Shown here piece after piece: positions 1-7,435 of a stretch of 16,025 nt of DNA (its first letter is position 1; each line of letters begins with the position of its first letter). A program made the translations under genes and the position numbers. This DNA comes from Phycisphaerales bacterium (GTDB taxonomy: Bacteria; Planctomycetota; Phycisphaerae; SM23-33): the NCBI GenBank assembly GCA_003485185.1, contig DNAS01000179.1, positions 12,350-28,374 on the forward strand, written 5' to 3'. Under the pieces are notes generated by a model. It worked only from the letters and a program-made list of their open reading frames with translations, was not told the origin of the DNA and searched no databases.

Positions 1-878
1 AGGAGATCATCTCCGTCAAGAGCGACGACAACACGATCCGCTACAACACCTTTCTGGGCCACCCCACCGCCAACAAGGGCGGGTTGTGCGTTCGCGGCGG
101 GGATCGGAACGTGATCGACTCCAACTATTTCCTCAACACGGTCTACGGCATCCGCGTCAGCGGCGCCGGGAACAAGCTCGTCAACAACTACATCCAGCCG
201 GTCAAGACCGGCCTCCTTTTCACCGGCGGCGGCAATATGTACGCGGCGGCGAAGGACACCCTGGTGGCCAACAATACGATCGTCTGTCGCAAACCCCCTG
301 CCGTAAGCTTCGCCGCAATGTGGGGGATGACCCACCCGAGCGCTCCGCCCGCCCCCAGCGTGTATCCGACCGGCTGCAAGTTCCACAACAACATCTTCGT
401 CTGCGGATATCCACAGATCCTCACCGATTCCGCCGACAGGAATTTCGAAGGCGTCGACTTCCAGAACAATCTCATCGCCTGCAACAATCCGAAAAAAGCG
501 GACGCATCGGCCATGCCGAAGGCTCCGGGCCTCATCCACGCCGACGGGGGCTTGCTGGTCCTTCGGGACGACCGGTATCGCCCGGCGATCGAAAAACTGG
601 TGGTCGACCAGGGCGTGCCCATGGAAGGAATCACCACGGACATCGACGGGCGCGCACGGAAAAACGCGCCGGACATCGGGTGCGAAGAGCTGAACGCCGG
701 AAACGGGGTTCGGCAACCTCTGACCGGAAAAGACGTTGGCCCGGACTGGATGAAGGGAAACGCCGACGCGCTGGAACAGGAGGCTGGGATTCAGGACCTG
801 CGGGAACTGATCCGCAAGCATCCCGATCCGGAATATCGTCGGCGGTTGCGGGAGATCCTGGACGGTGCGGGACAGTGA
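1..878 (+). CDS. PL6-type polysaccharide lyase, 5' truncated by window edge
   Basis: This is the C-terminal 291 residues of a right-handed beta-helix lyase; the reading frame is open from base 3 and its start lies before the window. It aligns along its length with the complete PL6-type protein at 2447-4057. PL6 enzymes (chondroitinase B, alginate lyases) cleave uronic-acid polymers by beta-elimination with a Lys/Arg pair and bound calcium. The catalytic Lys is at bases 18-20 (motif EIISVKS) and the Arg at 93-95. The residue after that Arg is Gly, where the paralogue and the family usually have His (RHG becomes RGG), and Asn two before it is Cys. The tail carries DIDGRAR...PDIGCEE and then a roughly 55-residue segment starting LTGKDVGPDWMKG that the paralogue shares. 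The substrate (alginate, dermatan or another uronan) cannot be told from sequence. Family membership is firm; full activity is less certain because of the His loss. Confidence 0.85.
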   Translation, partial: EIISVKSDDNTIRYNTFLGHPTANKGGLCVRGGDRNVIDSNYFLNTVYGIRVSGAGNKLVNNYIQPVKTGLLFTGGGNMYAAAKDTLVANNTIVCRKPPAVSFAAMWGMTHPSAPPAPSVYPTGCKFHNNIFVCGYPQILTDSADRNFEGVDFQNNLIACNNPKKADASAMPKAPGLIHADGGLLVLRDDRYRPAIEKLVVDQGVPMEGITTDIDGRARKNAPDIGCEELNAGNGVRQPLTGKDVGPDWMKGNADALEQEAGIQDLRELIRKHPDPEYRRRLREILDGAGQ

Positions 879-916
879 AATCCGCGTGGCGCCGGCAGAG
901 GCGAAACGCGCGGGCC

Positions 917-933
917 GGGGCGACAAACGCCCC
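917..933. other. GC-rich hairpin between convergent genes
   Basis: GGGGCG (917-922) and CGCCCC (928-933) form a perfect 6-bp stem around the loop ACAAA. It sits in the 69-base gap between the convergent lyase and XylR-like genes. There is no T-tract on either strand, so it is at best a weak or factor-dependent terminator for one or both genes. Confidence 0.35.
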
Positions 934-947
934 CCAGCATGCGGCGT

Positions 948-2111
948 CTACTTGCGAGATTTTCGGGCGGCCTCGCGCCCTTCGTGCAATTGGCGCCGGT
1001 AGGTCAAGGGGCTCATGCCCGTGTCTTGTTTGAACAGGAAGCCAAAGCGGGATTGGCTGGAAAATCCGACTTTGGCGGCTACAGAGGCAATCGAGATCGG
1101 CGTCGCAAGCAGCTTTTTCGCCAGCCGGATCCGAGCCAGACGAATCTCTTCCCTCGGCGAGCGCCCGATGGCCTGACGAAACCGCAGTTCGAGGCTGCGA
1201 GGAGCCGTCATCACATGACGACAAATGTTGCGGACCGTCAATCCTTCGTGGGCATTGTCCTGGATATACCGCATGGCATTGGCCACCACTTGGTCCTGCA
1301 CGGCGAAAACGTCCGACGACCGTCGAACATGGAGCTCGCCCGGCGGCAGGTACAGGGGATCCCTTGCCGCCTTCCCCCCGTTCATCAGTTCCTCCAGCAA
1401 CGACGCGGCGCGGAAGCCCACGCGCTGCAAGTCCAGCGCGATGCTCGAGAGCGCCGGCGTGCTCAGTTCGCAGAGGTGATCGTCGTTGTCCACCCCGATC
1501 ACGGCAATCTCTTCCGGGACGCGCAAATGACCGCGACAGGCTTCCAGGACCAGCCGCGCCGTGTTGTCCGAATCGGCCATGACTCCCAGCGGTCGAGGCA
1601 GCGTCTTGAGCCACTGGGCGATCGGTCCCAGGACCGACTCGCGCGACCAGCCCCAAAGACGACCCGAACTTTTAAAAAAGAAGACATTCGCGCCGGCGTC
1701 CTGGGCAACCTGCTCGAATCCTTGAGAACGATGGCGGGCAAAGACCAGCTTGGTCCGCCCGACGAATGCCAGGTTCTTATGCCCGCGATCCAGAAAATGC
1801 CTGGCCCCGACCCGACCCACCGTGACGTTGTCCACGCCGACGCGCGGAATGTGCGACAGTTTCCGATGGCTGGAAGAGACATCCACGACCGGAATGGAAA
1901 GATTCGTCACGAGACGGATCGGAAGATTCTGGGAGGGGCGAATGATGATTCCGTCTAGCCCCAGGAAGTCCGCGAGTCGCTTGGGACGCCACCACGCCGT
2001 GTATTCCGCATTCCAGTGCGGATTCAGACGAACGTATTGGACGATCCCGTCCAGGAGCTGGTTGCCCGAGTTGTCCGGCGAGTGGATCAGTAATCCTACG
2101 CGGAAAGCCAT
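948..2111 (-). CDS. XylR-like transcriptional regulator (LacI-type sensor + AraC HTH)
   Basis: A 387-residue cytoplasmic DNA-binding regulator. Residues 1 to about 270 resemble the LacI/periplasmic-binding sugar sensor domain, for example VGRVGARHFLDRGHKNLAFVG (97-117, interrupted here only for description) and PEEIAVIGVDNDD (199-211). Residues about 275-375 are an AraC-type double helix-turn-helix ending in FKQDTGMSPLTYRR. There is no N-terminal LacI helix-turn-helix, which is the architecture and length of E. coli XylR (392 residues). Start choice: tandem ATGs lie at 2114 and 2111, and AGGAG (2117-2121 region, minus strand) is 5 nt from the second but only 2 nt from the first, so 2111 is preferred. 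The gene lies between two PL6-type lyases, divergent from the second, so it likely senses a sugar released by them and controls this locus. The inducer is unknown; xylose is not implied. Confidence 0.88.
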   Translation of the reverse strand: MAFRVGLLIHSPDNSGNQLLDGIVQYVRLNPHWNAEYTAWWRPKRLADFLGLDGIIIRPSQNLPIRLVTNLSIPVVDVSSSHRKLSHIPRVGVDNVTVGRVGARHFLDRGHKNLAFVGRTKLVFARHRSQGFEQVAQDAGANVFFFKSSGRLWGWSRESVLGPIAQWLKTLPRPLGVMADSDNTARLVLEACRGHLRVPEEIAVIGVDNDDHLCELSTPALSSIALDLQRVGFRAASLLEELMNGGKAARDPLYLPPGELHVRRSSDVFAVQDQVVANAMRYIQDNAHEGLTVRNICRHVMTAPRSLELRFRQAIGRSPREEIRLARIRLAKKLLATPISIASVAAKVGFSSQSRFGFLFKQDTGMSPLTYRRQLHEGREAARKSRK

Positions 2112-2140
2112 CATTTCTCCTTTGCGCGTTCCATATAATA

Positions 2141-2169
2141 AATATACACCAAACGTATATCCAAGCCAA
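2141..2169 (-). promoter_or_regulatory. Predicted promoter of the XylR-like gene with embedded inverted repeat
   Basis: Read on the minus strand, TTGGCT (2164-2169) is a -35 candidate, followed by a 17-nt spacer and TATATT (2141-2146), a 5/6 match to the sigma70-type -10. It ends 29 nt before the preferred start codon. An inverted repeat ATATAC-N7-GTATAT (2142-2160) fills the space between and over these elements, and it contains AACGTATA (2152-2159), a motif also seen upstream of other genes here. An operator in this place would suit autoregulation. Boxes are seen by eye; function is inferred. Confidence 0.5.
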
Positions 2170-2446
2170 GTCTCCCCTGTACAATCGTTCGCGGTGGAAG
2201 ACCAAGCCCATCCTGCTGTCGGCGATGAACCGATCCGACACGGCGAGGGGCTGATTCCAACCCCCGGTTTGTGGATGAAGACGCCCGAAAAGGCTTCCGC
2301 GGGATACCGCCTTCTTCCGCAAGGAGACCTCCGCACTGGATCCGCACCATTTGCGCCGTTTGGAACCAAGGTTGCCGCCGTGACCGCCCCGTGCAGGAAT
2401 CTCCGCGAATGCCGTCATTCGCCCAGGACCAGAAAAGGATGAGACA
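2170..2446. other. Intergenic region upstream of second PL6 lyase, no gene seen
   Basis: About 277 bases between the predicted regulator promoter and the lyase start. Open frames run through it on both strands, but their translations look non-protein-like and match nothing I recognise. It presumably holds the lyase promoter, but I see no convincing -35/-10 pair. The last bases contain the AAGGA ribosome-binding site (2435-2439) of the lyase. Confidence 0.4.
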
Positions 2447-4057
2447 ATGAATTGCCCCTTGGCCATCGGTCGTGCCCAAATCCTGAGCCTGTTCGCTTGT
2501 CTGCTGCTGCCGGGGGCGGCGCAGGCCGCTGCGCCGTTGTCCGACGTCGCCGCCATCAACAAGGCCTTGGAAAACGCCAAGCCCGGCGACACGATCCTCA
2601 TCAAAAACGGCGTGTATGCCGACGCGAGGATCGCCATCCCCACGAGCGGAGAAAAGGACAAGCCGATCATCCTGGCGGCCGAAACTCCCGGCAAGGTGAC
2701 GTTCACAGGGCGAAGCCGGATCGTCTTGGGCGGCAAATCCCTTCATTTGACGGGCATGGTCTTTCACAAGAACATCGGGGGAACCGCCGTTGAGTTCAAG
2801 GCGGCGCAGCACTGTCGCCTTTCCCATACCGCGTTCAACGAGTCCGGCGACACCAAGAGCGTGTTTGCCCACATGGTCGAGGTGGGCGAAGGCAGCGCGG
2901 ACAATCGGATCGATCACTGTTACCTGGCCAAGAGCCTGTCCATGAGCATCGGCACGCGAACGGGGGCCCTGCGCATTCAGATCGACCACAACTGGTTCCA
3001 GGACATTGTCTCCCGAAGCAGCAACGGGCAGGAAGCGGTCCAACTGCTGGCGTTCAATGAGATCGACGCCCCCGAGCACAGTCTCTTCGCGACGGTGGAA
3101 TACAACCTGTTCGACGGCGCCTGTGGCGACGAAGAGATCCTCTCCGTCAAGTCCAGCGGAAACCTTATCCGCTACAACACGTTCCTGGGCCACCCCACGC
3201 ACAACAAGGGCGGCCTGAACGTGCGCCATGGGCATAATAACCGGATCGATTCCAACACCTTCCTCAGAACCGATTACGGCGTGCGGGTCAGCGGCAGCGG
3301 CAATGTCGTCATCAACAACTACATCGAAGGAGTCCGGGTGGGGTTGCGTCTGGCGGCCGGCGGAACCAACGGATGGGCCTACCTCCCCTGCAAGGACGGC
3401 GTGTTCGCGAACAACACGATCGTCAATGCCGCCACGGGCATGGACGTCGCCCTTTTCTTCGGCATGAAGGACACCAAGACGGGATCATCCAACCTTGTGA
3501 ACATCTATCCTTCCGGGAACAGGATTTACAACAACATCCTCACGGCCGCCGATCCGAACCAGCTCGTGTGCGACCGCGCCGAGAGTTTGGCTGCGGAATT
3601 GAATGTCAAACGCGACGCAACCGCCAATGACTACCGGAACAACATCGTCTTCCTCACCAAGGACGCCTCTGAGCCCATCCGCATGCCGGAGGGATTTGGC
3701 GGATTCACCGTCGCCGATCCCAAGCTGGGCAAGGGCGACGGAAGGGAAAAACCCCAAGCGGGCAGTCCCGCCCTCGGCGGAGGCATTTCCGTAGAGCAGG
3801 TCAAGGAAGACATTCGTGGCCGGCCCCGCGGCGCCAAACCTGACATCGGTTGCGAGGAAGTTTCCAGCATCGCCGCTCCCAAACCCCACACGCTGCCCCT
3901 GACGGCCAAGGACGTGGGGCCCGACTGGATGAAAGGCGATTCCACCTGCCTGGAAAAAGACGCCGGCGCCGAGGAACTCAAAACCCTGATCCGCCGCTAC
4001 CCGTCCGCGGAGTATCGCCAGCGGTTACGGAAGGTTCTTGACGAGGCGGGACAGTGA
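2447..4057 (+). CDS. Secreted PL6-type polysaccharide lyase (chondroitinase B/alginate lyase family)
   Basis: A 536-residue exported lyase predicted to cleave a uronic-acid polysaccharide by beta-elimination. Residues 1-27 form a signal peptide with a hydrophobic core and an AQA cleavage site. Residues about 30-460 are parallel beta-helix repeats rich in N-x-I/F turns. The PL6 catalytic pair is visible: Lys235 in EEILSVKS and Arg260 in NVRHGH. Glu230 is five residues before the Lys, where PL6 enzymes bind calcium; the other acidic ligand position, seven before, is Asp228 rather than Glu. Lys-Arg spacing is 25, against the 21 I recall for chondroitinase B and AlyGC, owing to a short insertion (HPTHNKGG region). 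The C-terminus holds a conserved KDVGPDWMKG tail (about 484-536) shared with the paralogue at 1-878. The ATG at 2447 is preceded by AAGGA at 7 nt. The following symporter starts 152 nt downstream. Substrate undetermined. Confidence 0.9.
   Translation: MNCPLAIGRAQILSLFACLLLPGAAQAAAPLSDVAAINKALENAKPGDTILIKNGVYADARIAIPTSGEKDKPIILAAETPGKVTFTGRSRIVLGGKSLHLTGMVFHKNIGGTAVEFKAAQHCRLSHTAFNESGDTKSVFAHMVEVGEGSADNRIDHCYLAKSLSMSIGTRTGALRIQIDHNWFQDIVSRSSNGQEAVQLLAFNEIDAPEHSLFATVEYNLFDGACGDEEILSVKSSGNLIRYNTFLGHPTHNKGGLNVRHGHNNRIDSNTFLRTDYGVRVSGSGNVVINNYIEGVRVGLRLAAGGTNGWAYLPCKDGVFANNTIVNAATGMDVALFFGMKDTKTGSSNLVNIYPSGNRIYNNILTAADPNQLVCDRAESLAAELNVKRDATANDYRNNIVFLTKDASEPIRMPEGFGGFTVADPKLGKGDGREKPQAGSPALGGGISVEQVKEDIRGRPRGAKPDIGCEEVSSIAAPKPHTLPLTAKDVGPDWMKGDSTCLEKDAGAEELKTLIRRYPSAEYRQRLRKVLDEAGQ
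3167..3213 (+). repeat. Nucleotide-level repeat shared by the two PL6 genes
   Basis: These 47 bases match 36-82 in the first lyase gene at 42 of 47 positions by eye. They encode the IRYNTFLGHP...NKGG stretch before the catalytic Arg. The match reflects gene duplication and is a possible recombination site 3.1 kb apart in direct orientation. Confidence 0.7.
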
Positions 4058-4154
4058 CGCCAGCTGCGATCCCGTCGGGACTGTCGCCCCCTGCCGCAGA
4101 CGAAGATTTGTCTTGCGCCCGGCGTCGGCGGCTCGCGCCCCTCGCCGAAACGCC

Positions 4155-4203
4155 ATGACGGTATACGAAGGATGGAACATAACGTATAACGATTTTTACG
4201 AGG
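4155..4203 (+). promoter_or_regulatory. Candidate promoter/operator of the symporter gene
   Basis: A local AT-rich patch just before the symporter. TATACG (4162-4167) and CGTATA (4183-4188) form an inverted repeat with a 15-nt spacer, and AACGTATA (4181-4188) matches the motif in front of the XylR-like gene. ATGACG (4155-4160), 17 nt and CATAAC (4178-4183) could be weak -35/-10 boxes. GAGG (4200-4203) is the ribosome-binding site, 6 nt from ATG 4210. The binding site for the local regulator is an inference. Confidence 0.4.
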
Positions 4204-4209
4204 TATCCC

Positions 4210-6048
4210 ATGGTTGATTTATATGTCATCGGAGCTTACCTGACATTGATGCTCGCGGTCGGTTTTGTGGTCAGCCGGATGAACCGCGACACGAGCGACT
4301 ACTTTCGGAGCGGTTGTCGCGGAACCTGGTGGCTGGTGGGGGTGAGCAACTGGATGGCCGCCTTCAGCGCCTGGACCTTCACGGGCGGCGCCGGGGCCGC
4401 GTTCGAGGCCGGCTGGTCCACCTTCGTGGGCGGATTGGGGGGAATTCTGGGCGTCCTGCTGATCACCCTCCCGTTCACTTCGGTGTGGTTCCGCCAGCTC
4501 CGCGCCACCACGGGGCCCGAGGTGATCCGCGCCCGTTTCGGGCCCACGACGCAGCAGTTCTACGCCTGGATCGACGTCATCGGGCGACTCCTCGTTGCCG
4601 CGCTGCACCTGTTCGGGGCCGCGATCTTCGTCAGCACGGTTTTCCAGATGAATCTCTACCTGCTCATCGTGATCATCGGACTGGTCGTGCTGCTGTACTC
4701 GACGACCGGCGGAAACTGGGCCGTCATGAGCACCGACTTCCTCCAGGGACTGATCCTGATCTCGATGACCGTCCTCCTGACCGTGTTGTGCCTCCAGCAC
4801 GTCGGCGGCGTGGATGGCTTGTTTTCGATGATCCAGCAGCAGGGACTGGAAAGCAAATTCCGCCCGTTCAAGTCCGACGGGGAATACGCCGGGAACCTCT
4901 ACACGTGGAAGTGGATCCTGGCGATGTTCCTGATCAACTTTCTTCACACGGCCAGCCTCAACGGGTCGCCCAAGTATTTTGCCTGCAAGGACGGGCGGGA
5001 AGCCCGCCGGTCGGCCGTCCTGGGCGTCGTGCTGGGCGTGATCGGAATGATCGTGTTCTGGATTCCCCCCGCCGTCGCGCGCCTGGTGGCGGCGCCGGAG
5101 GTGCTGGGGACGGCCGGCCTGGACAAGCCCGCCGAGGCCGCTTATGCCGTCGTCAGCATGAAATTCCTGCCCCCGGGACTGATGGGCGTCATGGTGGTGG
5201 CGATGCTGGCGGCCACCATGAGCACCATGGACACCGGACTGAACCGCAACGCCGCCATCATCACGCAGGACGTCTACCCCACGCTGTGCCGCCTGTTCAA
5301 ACGTCGTCCGCTCGAGGGAAAGGCTCTTCTGCGCCTCGGGCAAATCACCACCGCCTTGTTGGGCTTTCTGATCATCGCCCTGGCATTGCACTTCGCCAAA
5401 AACGCGGGAAAGCAGGGAATCTTCGGCATCATGCTCAACATCAGCGCGACGGTACATCTGCCGCTGGTCATCCCGTTGGCGCTGTGCATCTTCGTCCGCC
5501 GCGTGCCGCGATGGGCGGCCATGGCCACGGTCGCCGCCTGCCTGATTCCTTCGATCCTGGGATTCTTCAGCAAGGAACTCTTCGACCATGCGTGGTCGTT
5601 CCAGCAGAAGTTCTTCGTCACCGCGCCGGTGGGCCTCTGCGTATTCTTCCTGAGCAGCCTGTTCTGGAAGAAGGAACCGGAAAGCTATCGCCGGCAGGTG
5701 ACGGAATTCTTCCGGAAGATGCATACGCCGGTGGATTTCAACCGCGAGGTGGGCCAGGCGAGCGATTTCAGCCAGCTCCGGATCATCGGCATCTTCACCA
5801 TCATGATCGGCCTGTTCATCGGCGTATTGGTCTTCCTTCCTGACGACTGGGCCGGGCGGATGCAGGTCCTGATCGTCAGCGGCGCGATCACCGCCCTCGG
5901 CGTCCTGATGGTGCTGGCCCCTGTCCTTCAGGCACGCCGTCGGAAAGCGATGGAACCATCGGTCTGCCCGCAGGCAACCAGCGAAGAACAAGGCGGCGAA
6001 AACCCACAGGAAACGGCCGTTCCCGTGACGGAGCGGGCGCCCGAGTAA
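4210..6048 (+). CDS. Sodium:solute symporter (SSS family)
   Basis: A 612-residue integral membrane protein with about 13-14 hydrophobic segments, the first at residues 3-22. It belongs to the SSS family, which couples uptake of sugars, uronates or other organic solutes to sodium entry. Family marks include the WTFTGGAGAAFEAGW stretch (about 56-70) and residues 332-355 (MLAATMSTMDTGLNRN onward), the SSS segment containing the Ser/Thr residues of the Na2 sodium site. A long soluble loop (FWKKEPESYRRQVTEFF..., about 485-515) and a hydrophilic C-terminal tail (from about 580) lie outside the core. It sits between a PL6-type lyase and an oxidoreductase, so import of lyase products is the likely job; SSS proteins are known importers of oligoalginate in marine Vibrio (Toa type). 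Substrate cannot be read from the sequence. The oxidoreductase follows after 96 nt. Confidence 0.92.
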   Translation: MVDLYVIGAYLTLMLAVGFVVSRMNRDTSDYFRSGCRGTWWLVGVSNWMAAFSAWTFTGGAGAAFEAGWSTFVGGLGGILGVLLITLPFTSVWFRQLRATTGPEVIRARFGPTTQQFYAWIDVIGRLLVAALHLFGAAIFVSTVFQMNLYLLIVIIGLVVLLYSTTGGNWAVMSTDFLQGLILISMTVLLTVLCLQHVGGVDGLFSMIQQQGLESKFRPFKSDGEYAGNLYTWKWILAMFLINFLHTASLNGSPKYFACKDGREARRSAVLGVVLGVIGMIVFWIPPAVARLVAAPEVLGTAGLDKPAEAAYAVVSMKFLPPGLMGVMVVAMLAATMSTMDTGLNRNAAIITQDVYPTLCRLFKRRPLEGKALLRLGQITTALLGFLIIALALHFAKNAGKQGIFGIMLNISATVHLPLVIPLALCIFVRRVPRWAAMATVAACLIPSILGFFSKELFDHAWSFQQKFFVTAPVGLCVFFLSSLFWKKEPESYRRQVTEFFRKMHTPVDFNREVGQASDFSQLRIIGIFTIMIGLFIGVLVFLPDDWAGRMQVLIVSGAITALGVLMVLAPVLQARRRKAMEPSVCPQATSEEQGGENPQETAVPVTERAPE

Positions 6049-6144
6049 AGAAGACCCCGAGGCGGCTCCAGGCTTGTCCGGCGCTGCCATTCGGACGGCC
6101 GGCCTGAGGGTTCACGGTTTTTCGCAGGAATTGGGAGTTCGTGC

Positions 6145-7158
6145 ATGGCCGAGGCAGTACGGAACAGCGTCAAGAGCAAGGCGGACAGCGTTCGCAAACC
6201 GATCCGCCTCGCGTTCGTCGGCACCGGCAACTGGGCGAGGCGATACCACCTGCCGTCGCTGAAACACATTCGCGACACCCGCCTCGACGGGCGGGACCTG
6301 CGCCTGCACGGCATCTACGGCATTCGTCAGGAGGAGGCCGTGCAACTGGCCGAGCAATACGCGTTCGGACGGGTCTACTCGCGTCTGGAAGAGATCCTCG
6401 ACGATCCGGACGTCGACGCAGTGGCCGTCGTGATTACTCCCGAAGCGACGCGGGATGTTCTGCTGAAGCTCCTGGCCAGGAATGTGCCTCTCTTCACGGA
6501 AAAGCCGCCCGGCGCCAACTATGCCCAGGCGCGCGAGCTGGCGGAGAAGGTCCACGTGATCAACGTGGTCGGGTTCAACCGCCGCTACAACCTGCTCAAC
6601 AACCGGTTCAAGGAACTGCTCGGTACTGTCGGCACGATCGAATGGGTGCAAGGCGAGATGTTCCGCATCAATCGCCGGGAGCCGCATTTCGTGCTGCACA
6701 CCGGCGGGCACCTGATCAACCTGATGGAATACCTGTTCGGTCCCATTCGCCAGGTTCGCAACGAGAAGGAAAAGCATCCCGCTACCGGCGAGACGGTCCA
6801 CGTGGCGCATGTGGCGTTCGACTCCGGCCTGGGCGGGCGGATCGTCCTGGCGCCCTCCAGCGACCGCCATTGGGAAGGCGTGACGGTTCGCGCCGCCGGG
6901 CAGACGGCCGTTCTTCACAGCCCTCACAATGACGCGGCGGGCGAAGTGGTCGTTCGAAAAGCTGACGCGCGCAGTGACGGCGAAGTGGTTACCCGCAGCG
7001 GCCGGCAATTGCCGATTCTCGAGGAAGGCTACGCGCTGGAGTATCTGGACTTTTTTGCGGCGATGGCCGACGGCCGACCGACGCGATCCAATTTTCGCAA
7101 TGCCGTGAACACCATGCGCGTGGCGGAGGCAATCGAAACGGGCAAGGATTGGGTCTGA
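6145..7158 (+). CDS. Gfo/Idh/MocA-family NAD(P)-dependent oxidoreductase
   Basis: A 337-residue cytoplasmic protein. It has an N-terminal Rossmann fold with the dinucleotide motif FVGTGNWARRYHLPSL (24-39) and the family EKP motif (119-121, Lys120 catalytic/cofactor-binding). A C-terminal alpha/beta domain has HTGGHLINLMEYLFGP at 185-200. Family members oxidise or reduce sugars and sugar acids. Here His189 sits at the usual catalytic His position, but the commonly conserved Asp three residues later is Asn192, and the Asp four before is His185, so the substrate site is unusual. The ATG at 6145 has GGGAG (6133-6137) at 7 nt spacing. It lies 96 nt after the symporter and probably shares its transcript, so it may process the imported sugar acid. 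The exact reaction is unknown. Confidence 0.87.
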   Translation: MAEAVRNSVKSKADSVRKPIRLAFVGTGNWARRYHLPSLKHIRDTRLDGRDLRLHGIYGIRQEEAVQLAEQYAFGRVYSRLEEILDDPDVDAVAVVITPEATRDVLLKLLARNVPLFTEKPPGANYAQARELAEKVHVINVVGFNRRYNLLNNRFKELLGTVGTIEWVQGEMFRINRREPHFVLHTGGHLINLMEYLFGPIRQVRNEKEKHPATGETVHVAHVAFDSGLGGRIVLAPSSDRHWEGVTVRAAGQTAVLHSPHNDAAGEVVVRKADARSDGEVVTRSGRQLPILEEGYALEYLDFFAAMADGRPTRSNFRNAVNTMRVAEAIETGKDWV

Positions 7159-7202
7159 AGTCCGTCTCGCCGGAAACTCCATCCCCCGCCGTTTTCCCCT
7201 CT

Positions 7203-7224
7203 GACAAGAGAGTCCGCTCTTGTC
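7203..7224 (+). terminator. Hairpin after the oxidoreductase gene
   Basis: GACAAGAG (7203-7210) and CTCTTGTC (7217-7224) make a perfect 8-bp stem with a 6-nt loop, 44 nt past the oxidoreductase stop. The bases after it are CC-rich rather than a T-run, so it may be a factor-assisted terminator or an mRNA 3'-end stabiliser rather than a classic intrinsic terminator. Confidence 0.5.
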
Positions 7225-7264
7225 CCCTGCTTCGCCAGCCAAAAGAATAATCAAAAAAATATAC

Positions 7265-7321
7265 TTGCATTTGAACGTATCGAATATAGTATTTGAACGT
7301 ACAAATAGCATTTTTTATGTT
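7265..7321 (+). promoter_or_regulatory. AT-rich promoter region with 22-bp-spaced direct repeat
   Basis: ATTTGAACGTA occurs at 7269-7279 and again at 7291-7301, exactly 22 bp apart, so both copies face the same side of the helix. Possible -35/-10 pairs overlap them: TTGCAT (7265-7270), 16 nt, TAGTAT (7287-7292); or TTGAAC (7293-7298), 17 nt, TATGTT (7316-7321). AraC-type domains commonly bind direct half-sites about two helical turns apart, so this is a candidate site for the XylR-like regulator. A 115-nt leader follows before ATG 7436. Confidence 0.5.
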
Positions 7322-7435
7322 CTCCACTTCCGTTGCCGTTGGGTCTCCAAGGTCGTCTCGGTTCTCGTGATTTGCTGGTGCAAGCAATCGTCGACGTATG
7401 GGTCTTCGAGTTTCACTCTTCATAAGGAGACGCAC

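Noticed and set aside
631..2369. Long overlapping frames on both strands across the XylR-like gene, and its upstream extension to 2369
   Set aside because: Translations lack domain signals, and the extension past the AGGAG/ATG at 2111 is not protein-like. The XylR-like frame explains the region.
2462..2530. Possible lipobox (LFAC) in the PL6 signal peptide
   Set aside because: Phe at -2 and a further hydrophobic stretch after the Cys do not fit; the later AQA site suits ordinary signal peptidase I cleavage.
4058..4140. Terminator or riboswitch between the PL6 gene and the symporter
   Set aside because: Only short imperfect inverted repeats with no T-tract or conserved aptamer features were found.
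4219..6090. 623-codon open frame on the minus strand opposite the symporter
   Set aside because: Composition is dominated by His, Asp, Gln, Arg and Gly with no domain; it is the antisense shadow of a GC-rich membrane-protein gene with clear SSS motifs.
7220..7435. 72-codon N-terminal extension of the beta-helix protein
   Set aside because: It would read through the AT-rich promoter repeat region and hide the signal peptide; AAGGAG with ATG at 7436 is a far better start.
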